32,163 nucleotides of DNA from Flavobacterium columnare NBRC 100251 = ATCC 23463 (GCF_002530675.1 NZ_PCMX01000026.1:1-32163), one strand, 5' to 3'. Shown: positions 15,828-24,308, counted from the stretch's first letter. Numbers and translations: made by a program. Notes: a model not told the origin generated them from the letters alone.

Positions 15828-16880
15828 TTATCCAAATAAATTTCCACCTTCTTGTCTTGCTTTAAGGTGTGCTTGTGCTATTTTAGAATGTTTCCCTTCA
15901 GGGCTTAAATCTAAATGAGACGTTCCATCGGGTTTAGAGAAATCAAATCCTAATTTGCGTGTTACTATTTTTAAATCGTTTATATGCAATTGGGTTGTAA
16001 ATTCTTTTCCTGTGTGTGGGCAAACGGCCATTCCTTGTTGTTTTTTTCCTTCTATTTTATAAATATGAGCTCCAATTTGAGCGGGTCTTTGAATAATATG
16101 AAAGAATTTTCCAAAGGGAATCCATATTAAAAATAAGATTACAGTTACTGCATGTAAAACAGCTAAAAAGTCAAAAGCAAAACCTTTCATAAACTGATAT
16201 GAATAGGTTAATCCTAATCCAGTAGCCGAAATAGCTATTAATAGAATAAGGGGTAATAAATCGCCCTCAAATGTTTGAGTAGCAATTAACCCTGGATTGG
16301 TTAATCGTCTTTTTAAATAATATAACGAACCTAAGATTACAAACCAAGAAGACCAATTTAGGGCATGAAAGGTTAAAAAAGCTGTTATAGAACCTAGTTT
16401 GAACGAAAATACTTGAAACCCAAAAAAGTGTGCTTGATATAAATCTATTGTGTCTGGTGCTAACGTAAAATGTATCCAACCAAAGGTTAACGGAATAGTA
16501 ATCATAAATGCTGAAATACAACCTATAGCAATCATAAAATGGGCTAACCAACGGTATTTACTTCTAGGATAGATAAACTTTTGTAGGACTATATTTCCTG
16601 TAATTTCTTTGATTACAAATACCAAATGGTTAAAAACTTTTCCTGTAAATAGGAAGTGTATTCCTCGTTTAAAATACATCCATGTTGGCGGTCTTTGTAG
16701 CCATACAGAAGTACGGTACACGATCCCAAAAAAAGCAAATACAGTTCCAAATAGATAGGTGATTAAGGCGGCATCAAAATTTTGCAAATTTCGTGAACCT
16801 AAATAAACGAGTACTATCATTATTATACAAGATAGTGTGGCTATAAGGAGTGCGTTAAAATTTAAATTCTTTAACTTCAT
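15828..16880 (-). CDS. Membrane b-type cytochrome subunit (NarI/DsrM-like)
   Basis: This 350-aa protein has about six transmembrane helices in residues 10-262 and a soluble C-terminal tail (~265-350). Candidate heme ligands are H114 (RWLAHFMIAIG), H172 (FHALNW), H243 (AVLHAVTVILF) and H261 (GKFFHIIQRP). The last two match the spaced His pair of NarI/HdrC/DsrM-like quinol-oxidising cytochromes. It lies 12 nt before the Mo subunit. The role is inferred: quinol oxidation and electron delivery to the Fe-S subunit and/or the Rieske protein. The tail carries CPHTG, which is not a CxxCH heme c site. It is longer than NarI (~225 aa) because of an N-terminal extension and the tail. Confidence 0.78.
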   Translation of the reverse strand: MKLKNLNFNALLIATLSCIIMIVLVYLGSRNLQNFDAALITYLFGTVFAFFGIVYRTSVWLQRPPTWMYFKRGIHFLFTGKVFNHLVFVIKEITGNIVLQKFIYPRSKYRWLAHFMIAIGCISAFMITIPLTFGWIHFTLAPDTIDLYQAHFFGFQVFSFKLGSITAFLTFHALNWSSWFVILGSLYYLKRRLTNPGLIATQTFEGDLLPLILLIAISATGLGLTYSYQFMKGFAFDFLAVLHAVTVILFLIWIPFGKFFHIIQRPAQIGAHIYKIEGKKQQGMAVCPHTGKEFTTQLHINDLKIVTRKLGFDFSKPDGTSHLDLSPEGKHSKIAQAHLKARQEGGNLFG

Positions 16881-16898
16881 TTTTTAAGTTTTATTACG

Positions 16899-18491
16899 TT
16901 AACTTGGTCTTTCACACCCTTTTTTATTATAGTAATACCAGTTGATGAGGGTTGCTAATGCTGTGAATACGATTACTCCTATAAAAAATTCATTAGCAGT
17001 TCCGTTACTTGTAATATTATTTCCTATTAATTTTGAGAAGATAAAAGGACCAAAGGCTGCAATAGCTGCTGTCCAACCAATAACTCCTGCAGCTTGGCGT
17101 TGATTTTCTGAAAAGATGATGGGATATTGTCTAAAAGTACCTGCGTTGCCCATACCTGTAAAGAAAAACATCATTAAAATAACACTCACAAACATGGGGA
17201 ACTGATCAATACTTGTAGGTGCTAAAAGACCTTGAGTAACTAAAATAATACATCCTAATAAGATTCCTATACCTGTTAGTGTAGTTAAGATTGCTCCTCC
17301 TACTTTATCTGCTACAAAACCAAATAACACACGTGTTGCTGAACCAATTAAGGGGCCATAAAAAGCATAAACTAATGGGTCTGGAGCATTAGGAAAATCA
17401 CCATATAAAAATTTAATCATTAGTGGAAATGCAGCTGATAACCCTGCAAAGGTTCCAAAAGTCATTACATAGGTAATAGTACAAAACCAAGTATGTTTAT
17501 TATTAAAAATATCCATTTGCTCCTTGATAGAGGCTTTCATAGGGATACTTTTTAAATAGAACCAACTTATGATTGACAATAAAACCAATAAAGGAATATA
17601 CCAAAAAGCTGCGGATTGAATATAAATTTCTGTATGCGTAACTGCTTTATTGTTGGGCTGTAATTCGTTTAATATTTTTTCAGCTAATTTAGGATTTGCA
17701 TTTGCAATAACTTTTACTCTCACTTTTAACGGTAAATTCCTAAATATTGTTGTCTTTTTTGTTGAATTGATTGCTCTCTTTACAGAATCTAAAACTTTGG
17801 GCTTTACATTGCTTAATAAAGCTTCTTGATTTTTAGGTTCCATTTTTTCAAATATTGCTATTTGTTGCTCAAGAGTTGTATTTTTTACTATTTCTTTAGC
17901 TTGCTTAGCATCAATCGTTGTAAATAAAGAGGGAGTACCATACAAGCCTACGCTCAAAACTAGAGGTGTTACAAATTGGGCTAAGGATACACCAAAATTT
18001 CCTATACCTGCTTGAATGCCTAATGCTGTTCCTTTTAATCGTTTTGGAAAAAACATATTTGTACTTGGCATATAAGAAGAAAAATCGCCTCCTCCAAAAC
18101 CTGTTGTAAAAGCTAATACCATGAATACCCAAAAAGGAGTATTCGTATTCATAACAGCTAAACCAATACCTACTACAGGAATTAATTTAATGAATGTTGC
18201 AAAAACTACTATATGTCTTGTACCAAAAATAGGGAGTATAAAAGTATGTATCATACGTAAGACCCCTGCTGCTATACCTGGTATAGCAGCAAGCCAAAAT
18301 AACTGGTCTTTATTAAATGAAAAACCTAATCCTGGTAACTTAACTACTATAACACTCATCATAAACCATGAGGCAAAAGATAATATTAATGATAATGTTG
18401 TTATGGTTAGCGTTTTCCAAGCTATTTTACTTCCTGTTTCTTCCCAGAATTTTTCGTTTTCTGGTTCCCATTGATTTAACCAAGTATTCAT
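16899..18491 (-). CDS. narK: NarK-family nitrate/nitrite transporter with a ~100-aa periplasmic insert
   Basis: This is an MFS protein of 530 aa, longer than usual (NarK is ~460). The nitrate signature between TM4 and TM5 is present (FGGGDFSSYMPS, FFPKRLKGTALGIQAGIGNFGVS), and a second is at GNAGTFRQYPIIF. Arginines in TM2 (VLRMIH) and TM8 (ATRVLFGF) fit the substrate-binding pair. Residues ~190-292, between TM5 and TM6 and hence periplasmic by the usual topology, form an extra helical domain with repeat-like blocks (EPKNQEALLSNVKPK, NANPKLAEKILNELQP). It follows the other NarK by 13 nt. Two NarKs in tandem recall NarK1/NarK2 of denitrifiers (H+ symport and nitrate/nitrite exchange); which is which is not decided here. 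Confidence 0.9.
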   Translation of the reverse strand: MNTWLNQWEPENEKFWEETGSKIAWKTLTITTLSLILSFASWFMMSVIVVKLPGLGFSFNKDQLFWLAAIPGIAAGVLRMIHTFILPIFGTRHIVVFATFIKLIPVVGIGLAVMNTNTPFWVFMVLAFTTGFGGGDFSSYMPSTNMFFPKRLKGTALGIQAGIGNFGVSLAQFVTPLVLSVGLYGTPSLFTTIDAKQAKEIVKNTTLEQQIAIFEKMEPKNQEALLSNVKPKVLDSVKRAINSTKKTTIFRNLPLKVRVKVIANANPKLAEKILNELQPNNKAVTHTEIYIQSAAFWYIPLLVLLSIISWFYLKSIPMKASIKEQMDIFNNKHTWFCTITYVMTFGTFAGLSAAFPLMIKFLYGDFPNAPDPLVYAFYGPLIGSATRVLFGFVADKVGGAILTTLTGIGILLGCIILVTQGLLAPTSIDQFPMFVSVILMMFFFTGMGNAGTFRQYPIIFSENQRQAAGVIGWTAAIAAFGPFIFSKLIGNNITSNGTANEFFIGVIVFTALATLINWYYYNKKGCERPS

Positions 18492-18504
18492 ATTTTTTTT
18501 TTTA

Positions 18505-19977
18505 TTAATGATCGTGTTCTATATCTCTTGAAAATTCAGGTGTTTTTATTCTTAAAATTTTAATAATGGTATTGTGCATCCATATCAAACAAATACTTGA
18601 AATAATAAAAATAAATATCCAAGAACTGGTCCATAATCCTGTGGTATTTAATAAATATCCAAAAATAATAGGTCCTAAAAATCCACCTAATCCACCTATA
18701 AGTCCTACCATACCTCCTACTAATCCCACCTGATTAGGAAAATATTCTGGAATATGTTTGTACACTGCTGCTTTTCCTATTCCCCAAGAAATACCTATTA
18801 GTATAACTAATACAAGATATACCCACATATTAGCACTGAATTTAATTTGTGTAATTCCTTTTGCTAATAATTCTTTTTTCTTTACTTCTTGGTTTTGTTG
18901 TACTACAATTTCTTGCCAAGAGGATTTTATGGGTAATAGAGTACTTTCTTTTATATGACTTTCCTTTTTAAGATTTATTTTATGTGCTTTGCTATTAACT
19001 TGTATTATGTTGTGTTTTATTTTAACAGGACCATTTGTGGTAGCTAAAACTCCAGGACCATCTGTTATAATTTCCATTTTAGGAAAAATAAGTAGAAAAC
19101 TTATAACTACTGATGATCCTAAAACCCAATACATTACTTTTCTAGCTCCAAATTTATCTGATAGATATCCTCCAAAAGCTCTAATTACACCTGAGGGTAA
19201 ACTAAACATTGTAGCAAATAATCCTCCTGTTACTAAACTGGTATGATATACATTCATGAAATTGGGTAATAACCATTGTGAATAGGCTACAAAACAACCA
19301 AAAACTAAAAAATAGTATACCCCAAAGCGCCAAACTCTCACGCTCTTTAATGGTTGTAATTGTTCTAATAAAGTTTTAGATTTTGTATCTATTTTTTTGC
19401 TTTTAGCAAATATTAAAAAGGCAAAGCCTATAACTACTAACGTAATAGCATATAGCACAGGTAGCATTTTCCATCCGTTTTGAGAATCTGTTTCTGAAAA
19501 TTTATTTAACAATGTAGGGGCAATAAAAGTAGTTATGGCTGCCCCAGCATTTCCCATTCCAAAAATACCTAATGCTCTTCCTTGCCATTCTTTTGGATAC
19601 CAAACTGAGGTATAGCCAATTCCTACTGAAAAACTGGTTCCTACTAAACCAAATAAAAAACTTAGTAGTGCAAATGCCCAAAATGTGGTAGCAGTAGTTA
19701 AGGCAAATAATGGAAAGGCACATACAAATAAAAGGGTTGAAAAAACAACTTTTCCTCCATATTTGTCAGTTAAAATTCCTATTGGAAGTCTAAAGATTGC
19801 ACCTGATAAAATAGGAATACCTAATAACCAGCCTACTTGAACTATATTCCAATTAAAAATACCTTTATCAACAAGATAAGTTACTAATACACCATTTAAT
19901 GTCCAACAGGCAAAGCATACTGTGAAGGCCAGTGTATTTAAAAATAAAATTTTGTGCGATTCTTTTAAATTGCTCAT
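18505..19977 (-). CDS. narK: NarK-family nitrate/nitrite transporter with a ~80-aa loop insert, first gene of the nitrate operon
   Basis: This 490-aa MFS protein has both NarK signatures: FSVGIGYTSVWYPKEWQGRALGIFGMGNAG (TM4-TM5) and KAAVYKHIPEYFPNQVGLVGGMVGLIGGLGG (TM10-TM11). Residues ~301-383, between TM9 and TM10, are an extra basic, hydrophilic segment expected on the periplasmic side. The insert position differs from that of the second NarK, so the two inserts are independent. The gene leads the operon, with its ATG only about 12 nt from the predicted start of an FNR-type promoter (19996-20039). Confidence 0.9.
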   Translation of the reverse strand: MSNLKESHKILFLNTLAFTVCFACWTLNGVLVTYLVDKGIFNWNIVQVGWLLGIPILSGAIFRLPIGILTDKYGGKVVFSTLLFVCAFPLFALTTATTFWAFALLSFLFGLVGTSFSVGIGYTSVWYPKEWQGRALGIFGMGNAGAAITTFIAPTLLNKFSETDSQNGWKMLPVLYAITLVVIGFAFLIFAKSKKIDTKSKTLLEQLQPLKSVRVWRFGVYYFLVFGCFVAYSQWLLPNFMNVYHTSLVTGGLFATMFSLPSGVIRAFGGYLSDKFGARKVMYWVLGSSVVISFLLIFPKMEIITDGPGVLATTNGPVKIKHNIIQVNSKAHKINLKKESHIKESTLLPIKSSWQEIVVQQNQEVKKKELLAKGITQIKFSANMWVYLVLVILIGISWGIGKAAVYKHIPEYFPNQVGLVGGMVGLIGGLGGFLGPIIFGYLLNTTGLWTSSWIFIFIISSICLIWMHNTIIKILRIKTPEFSRDIEHDH

Positions 19978-19995
19978 AATACTTCTAATTTTATA

Positions 19996-20039
19996 TAAAG
20001 ATAAAAATGTCCTATTTGAGTTTGTATGACTTTTATCAG
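19996..20039 (-). promoter_or_regulatory. Crp/Fnr-type promoter of the nitrate operon
   Basis: On the - strand CTGATAAAAGTCAT (20026-20039) is followed by 22 nt and then TATCTTTA (19996-20003), TAnnTTTG with one mismatch. No TTG is present at -33, as expected when an activator at about -43 replaces it. The downstream half-site AAAAGTCAT is identical to that of the crp promoter. Unlike the crp and tauE promoters, the -7 element here is not enclosed by the TTAATAAGA dyad. Confidence 0.66.
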
Positions 20040-20063
20040 TTCTAGTTAGGAATTGATTTTTAA

Positions 20064-21053
20064 TTAACCTCCAATAGTGATCATACTTCTGTTTGCACTA
20101 TAATTCAACGGATTACTAAAAGATTCTGTTGTATCAAATCCTCCTCTTATTTTATATTTTGAAGTTATAGATTTTTCTATTATAGGAATAATGTTCTTCC
20201 CTTCTCTTAGGGGTTCTAGTAATGGGGTTTCTAATTTTGAAAATAGACAATTTTTTAATTTTCCATCGGCTGTTAATCGTATTCTATTGCAACTATCACA
20301 AAAAGGATTAGTAACTGTGCTTATTATTGCAAATTGTCCTTTAAAATCAGCAATTCTATAATTTTTAGCTGTATCATTAGGTTTATCAGGTTCTCTTATA
20401 ATATGAGTTGATTTATAATTGGCATAAACTTTTTCTAAAATTTCATCATAATTTACCAACATATCTTTATTCCATTCATTTCCATCAAAAGGCATAAATT
20501 CAATAAAACGAACTTGTACATGAGCCTCTTTTGTAAAGTGAATAAAGTCTAAAATTTCATTATCATTAAATCCTTTTATCAAAACAACATTTAATTTGAC
20601 ATGAAAATCATTTTCTATTAACAAATGAATATTTTTAAGAACTTTTTCAAATTGATTTCTACGTGTTATAGATAAAAACTTATCTTGTTGGAGCGTATCT
20701 AAACTTATATTAACAGAATGTATGCCTGCTTTTTTAAAAGTTTCGATGTACTGATCTACTAAAATGCCATTGGTTGTAATTGCTAATTCAATATTTAATT
20801 TTGAAAGTTGTTCTATAATTTCTTTGGCATCTTTTCTAACTAAAGGTTCGCCACCAGTTAACCTTATTTTATTGACGCCAAAACCAATAAAAGTTTGGCT
20901 AATTTGCAGGATTTCATCTGCAGTCATTATATGCTTTTTAGGAGTTAATTTAATTCCTTGAGCTGGCATACAATAGGTACATCTTAAATTACAATTTTCA
21001 GTAATTGAAATGCGTAAATAATTATGAAATCGACCAAAATTGTCCGTGAGCAT
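20064..21053 (-). CDS. moaA: GTP 3',8-cyclase MoaA (radical SAM)
   Basis: MoaA performs the first step of molybdenum cofactor synthesis, GTP to 3',8-cyclo-GTP, together with MoaC. The radical-SAM motif CNLRCTYC lies near residue 21, the C-terminal second cluster is CDSCNRIRLTADGKLKNC, and the essential C-terminal Gly-Gly is present (MITIGG). The frame is open to an ATG at 21122, but that start would overlap the preceding moaC-mogA gene by 65 nt and add a 23-residue tail unlike MoaA. The ATG at 21053 (MLTDNFGRFHNYLRIS) gives the normal 329 aa and a 4-nt gap, so I chose it. It is the last gene of the cofactor operon; no hairpin follows before the nar promoter, so read-through into nar is possible. 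Confidence 0.95.
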   Translation of the reverse strand: MLTDNFGRFHNYLRISITENCNLRCTYCMPAQGIKLTPKKHIMTADEILQISQTFIGFGVNKIRLTGGEPLVRKDAKEIIEQLSKLNIELAITTNGILVDQYIETFKKAGIHSVNISLDTLQQDKFLSITRRNQFEKVLKNIHLLIENDFHVKLNVVLIKGFNDNEILDFIHFTKEAHVQVRFIEFMPFDGNEWNKDMLVNYDEILEKVYANYKSTHIIREPDKPNDTAKNYRIADFKGQFAIISTVTNPFCDSCNRIRLTADGKLKNCLFSKLETPLLEPLREGKNIIPIIEKSITSKYKIRGGFDTTESFSNPLNYSANRSMITIGG

Positions 21054-21057
21054 ATTT

Positions 21058-21969
21058 TTACTGGTTATGGTTAAAACCTTTAATAATTTTAAAAAGATGT
21101 AATACTGAAGGAAATACTGCATCTATAGATTCTCCAGCACCATTAGTCGAACCTGGTAGTGCCATAATAAGTGTATTCCCTCTAAAGCCTACTACACTTC
21201 TTGATAACATTGCATAAGGTGTACGCTGTTGTCCATAATTTCTGATGGTTTCTTCAATACCTGGAATGCGTTTATCTAATAATGGTATTATGGCTTCAGG
21301 AGTAATATCCCGAGCTGATAGTCCTGTTCCTCCTGTTATAATAACTAAATCAAATTGATTTGTAAACAAGTTCATTACTTCTAATTGAATATCTAAAACT
21401 TCATCTGGGATTATTTTGTAAAAAGAAGATTTTAATCCTAATTTTTGAATTTTTTTAATGATGGTTTTCCCTGCTGAGTCTGTTTTTTTCCCTGCTGAAA
21501 TACTATCAGAACAAACAATAATTCCAATTTTTAGTTGATTATCAATAGTTTTAACCTCTGATTTCCCTCCTTTTTTTTCTATTAGTTTTATACTATGTAT
21601 TTCCACGGATTTATCAATGGGTTTTAGCATATCGTACATAGTTAGTGCAACAATGGAAGCCCCGTGCATAGCTTCTACTTCTACCCCTGTTTTATAAATT
21701 GTTTTGACTGTAACGATAATCTGAATATTTAAATCTTGGATATCATGTGATACTGAGGTAAATTCTATAGGTAGCGGATGACAATCAGGAATAGCATTTG
21801 ATGTGTTTTTTACGGCAAATAAACCCGCAATTTTAGAAACTTCAAAAACATCGCCTTTAGGAACGTTTTTTTTTATTATAGCTTCTATTGTATCTTGACT
21901 ACCTACCTTTACAATAGCTTGTGCTACAGCGGTACGTAATGAATTGCTTTTATGTGTTATGTCTACCAT
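21058..21969 (-). CDS. moaC: Fused MoaC-MogA/MoaB protein
   Basis: Residues ~1-140 are MoaC (cyclic pyranopterin monophosphate synthase accessory protein): KGDVFEVSKIAGLFAVKNT, IPDCHPLP, GVEVEAMHGASIVALTMYDM and the catalytic-region Lys in LIEKKGGKS. Residues ~148-303 are a MogA/MoaB-type molybdopterin adenylyltransferase: IGIIVCSDSISAG, TGGTGLSARDITPEA, GFRGNTLIMALPGSTNGAGES. One polypeptide therefore covers an early and a late step of the pathway, usually on separate proteins. It sits between moaE (1 nt away) and moaA. Such fusions are found in Bacteroidota and some other phyla, so this is unusual relative to E. coli rather than unique. Confidence 0.93.
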   Translation of the reverse strand: MVDITHKSNSLRTAVAQAIVKVGSQDTIEAIIKKNVPKGDVFEVSKIAGLFAVKNTSNAIPDCHPLPIEFTSVSHDIQDLNIQIIVTVKTIYKTGVEVEAMHGASIVALTMYDMLKPIDKSVEIHSIKLIEKKGGKSEVKTIDNQLKIGIIVCSDSISAGKKTDSAGKTIIKKIQKLGLKSSFYKIIPDEVLDIQLEVMNLFTNQFDLVIITGGTGLSARDITPEAIIPLLDKRIPGIEETIRNYGQQRTPYAMLSRSVVGFRGNTLIMALPGSTNGAGESIDAVFPSVLHLFKIIKGFNHNQ

Positions 21970-21970
21970 A

Positions 21971-22411
21971 TTATTGATTTTTTTTCCATGTATAACTTTG
22001 ATCTTCTAAGATTTCTTTTCCAAAAATGGGGACTTCTTTTTTTATTGCTTCAACTATATATTCTAAAGCTTCATAAGTCACTTTTCGTCTAGGTGCAGAA
22101 ACAAATACAAATAAACAGAGTTCGCCTGCTTCTACTCTTCCTAGACTATGGTAGATGTGCATACAAGTTATACTATATTTCTGAAAGGTATTTTCTCTAA
22201 TTTCATCTAATTTTTCTACCGCCATTTCTTCATAAGCAGAATAATCTATAGCTATTACTTTTTTGTTCTGAATATTATCAGCCCGTACTTGACCTAAAAA
22301 GAGTTGATGTGCTCCTATATCTTTTTTTGCTTGATGTTTTGTAATTGAAGTAGCTATAAATTCGGACTGTATAGCGCCTTTAATAAAAACGTTTTGTTTT
22401 AGTCTATTCAT
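21971..22411 (-). CDS. moaE: Molybdopterin synthase large subunit MoaE
   Basis: With MoaD it converts cyclic pyranopterin monophosphate to molybdopterin by adding two sulfurs. Family motifs are QLFLGQVRADN near residue 37, YEEMAVEKLDEI, HSLGRVEAGELCLFVFVSAPRR, YIVEAIKKEVPIFGKE and the terminal SYTWKKN. The 146-aa length is normal. It overlaps the end of moeB by 8 nt, so the two are probably translationally coupled. Confidence 0.94.
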   Translation of the reverse strand: MNRLKQNVFIKGAIQSEFIATSITKHQAKKDIGAHQLFLGQVRADNIQNKKVIAIDYSAYEEMAVEKLDEIRENTFQKYSITCMHIYHSLGRVEAGELCLFVFVSAPRRKVTYEALEYIVEAIKKEVPIFGKEILEDQSYTWKKNQ

Positions 22412-23477
22412 TTTCTAATACATTAAGAATTGAATTGATTCCATATTTTAATTGCCCTATATTTTTAAAACCTATTTCTTTGAGTTTCTCTTTTGCCTGG
22501 GAACTTCTTATTCCACTTTGACAAATAAGAATTATTTTTTCATTTTTATCCCAATTCTGACATACATCATATAACTGACTTAAAGGAACTGACTCTATAC
22601 ATTGAAATGGTAAATTAGGTAATTCATCTTTTTCTCTTAAATCAATAATTTTGTATTGGTTGTTTTTACATTTTTTAAGAAATTCAACACCATTCATATC
22701 TTCAAATGATTCTTTATTAGCTTCTTTTATTTTAAGACCTTTTTTATAACCTAATCTTATTTGCTTTTCATTTTTTAAAAATTCAATTTCAGTAGTACTT
22801 TGTAATAACAAATCATATAAAAGCACTTTTCCTGAAACTATTTTTCCTATTTGAAGTATTATTTTAACTACTTCTGCTGCTTGCATGGTACCTAAAATAT
22901 TGGGTAAAACTCCTAAAACACCATTGGTTGTACAATTGGAAATAGAATTGTTTTTTTGTTCAGGAAACAAACATCTATAACTAGGGCCGTTATTATAATT
23001 AAAAACACTTAATTGTCCTTGAAATTTATAAATAGATGCGTATACAAAAGGCTTTTCTGTAAGTAAACATATATCATTAATTAAATAACGTATTTGAATT
23101 TCGTCGGTACAATCAACAATTATATCATATTCTTGAATGAGTTTATACGCATTCGTTTCATTTAAAAATACAGGATAAGTATGAATCTTTATAAACGAAT
23201 TGCTTTTTTTTAGAGCTTTTTTAGCAACCTCTGATTTACTTTGCCCACAATCGTTTAAAGTATACAAAACTTGCCTATTTAAATTAGTTTCTTCAACCAC
23301 ATCCCCATCTATAATACCTAACGTACCTACTCCCATTGCAGTTAAATTTTGTAATACAGAACACCCCAACCCTCCTGCTCCAACTACAAGAACTTTTGCT
23401 AATCCCAATTTTTGTTGACCTATTACGCCTATCTTTTCTAAGCTTATTTGACGATTATAACGTTTTAAAATATTCAT
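22404..23477 (-). CDS. moeB: MoeB/ThiF-type adenylyltransferase with C-terminal rhodanese domain
   Basis: The E1-like domain (~1-240) adenylates the MoaD C-terminus: GAGGLGCSVLQNLTAMGVGTLGIIDGD, NLNRQVLY and the Cys region CTTNGVLGVLPNI. The rhodanese domain (~255-357) carries CQSGIRSS with the persulfide Cys, so sulfur transfer to MoaD is probably built in, as in MOCS3. Length is 357 aa. It is not thiamine-dedicated by context, since moaD, moaE, moaC and moaA flank it. It starts 12 nt after moaD. Confidence 0.9.
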   Translation of the reverse strand: MNILKRYNRQISLEKIGVIGQQKLGLAKVLVVGAGGLGCSVLQNLTAMGVGTLGIIDGDVVEETNLNRQVLYTLNDCGQSKSEVAKKALKKSNSFIKIHTYPVFLNETNAYKLIQEYDIIVDCTDEIQIRYLINDICLLTEKPFVYASIYKFQGQLSVFNYNNGPSYRCLFPEQKNNSISNCTTNGVLGVLPNILGTMQAAEVVKIILQIGKIVSGKVLLYDLLLQSTTEIEFLKNEKQIRLGYKKGLKIKEANKESFEDMNGVEFLKKCKNNQYKIIDLREKDELPNLPFQCIESVPLSQLYDVCQNWDKNEKIILICQSGIRSSQAKEKLKEIGFKNIGQLKYGINSILNVLENE

Positions 23478-23488
23478 TTTTATAAATT

Positions 23489-23731
23489 TTATCCTCCTGC
23501 AAAAGGAGGAAGTAAAGCAATTTCATCTTCCTTATTTACAATATATTCTGAGTCTTGAATTTTTTTATTAATTGCTATTTTAAAAGAAATTTCTTTTAAT
23601 TTTTCGTACTTAAATGATAAAATTTGAATGATTTCAGCACAAACAATCTCATGTTTATCTATTACAATAATCTCTTCTTCTTTATGCGTAACATCCGTAA
23701 GTTGACCAAAATATTTAATCTTAATTTGCAT
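23489..23731 (-). CDS. moaD: Molybdopterin synthase sulfur carrier MoaD
   Basis: This 80-aa ubiquitin-like protein ends in LPPFAGG; the terminal Gly-Gly is the site of thiocarboxylate formation by MoeB/rhodanese. The core strands MQIKIKYFGQL and KEDEIALLPP are typical. It overlaps mobA by 11 nt and precedes moeB by 12 nt. Confidence 0.93.
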   Translation of the reverse strand: MQIKIKYFGQLTDVTHKEEEIIVIDKHEIVCAEIIQILSFKYEKLKEISFKIAINKKIQDSEYIVNKEDEIALLPPFAGG

Positions 23732-24308
23732 TTTTATCCGTAAATTGATTTACAATAATTTTGTATTCCTCTTTTGTATTAATATTCTGTAATTGATATT
23801 GAAACCCTTCAGGAATAGCAATTCTTCGAGTTTTAATATTTTTTAATACTTTTCTTAATTGTAATGTGTTACTAACAATAGCTTCTTTAAATACTATTTT
23901 TAAATCCGTGTTGTAAATACCAATAAGAGGATTATCACTTTGTTCATTTCCAAAAATGGTAATGCTACTGCTTTTATCAATATGATTTTTAATCAATATT
24001 TCCATTAACTCAGTAGTAATTAATGGAGTATCTACACTTACAATAATTGTATAAGGTGTTTTTGAACAACTCAAAGCTGTATAAATTCCTCCCACAGGTC
24101 CTTTCTCTTTTATAAGATCTTCAATGGTATAAAACCCCATTCTTTTGTATTCAAGATTAGAGGTAATAACTTGAATCGTATTACAAATAGGGTCTAGAGC
24201 ATCTTTTATACACTTTATAAAAGGAATATTATTAAGTAAGAGAAGTCCTTTTTCTACTCCCATCCGACTACTTTTTCCTCCTGCTAATATGTATCCTGTT
24301 ATGTTCAT
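23721..24308 (-). CDS. mobA: Molybdenum cofactor guanylyltransferase MobA
   Basis: It attaches GMP to molybdopterin to make the MGD cofactor needed by the bis-MGD nitrate reductase in this window. The N-terminal nucleotide loop LAGGKSSRMGVEKG and the metal-binding D in IVSVDTPLI are seen. Length is 195 aa, normal. The start directly abuts the stop of the TauE-like gene. Confidence 0.92.
   Translation of the reverse strand: MNITGYILAGGKSSRMGVEKGLLLLNNIPFIKCIKDALDPICNTIQVITSNLEYKRMGFYTIEDLIKEKGPVGGIYTALSCSKTPYTIIVSVDTPLITTELMEILIKNHIDKSSSITIFGNEQSDNPLIGIYNTDLKIVFKEAIVSNTLQLRKVLKNIKTRRIAIPEGFQYQLQNINTKEEYKIIVNQFTDKNAN

Noticed and set aside
20064..21122. Long form of MoaA starting at 21122
   Set aside because: It would overlap moaC-mogA by 65 nt and add a 23-residue extension unlike the family; the ATG at 21053 gives normal length and spacing.
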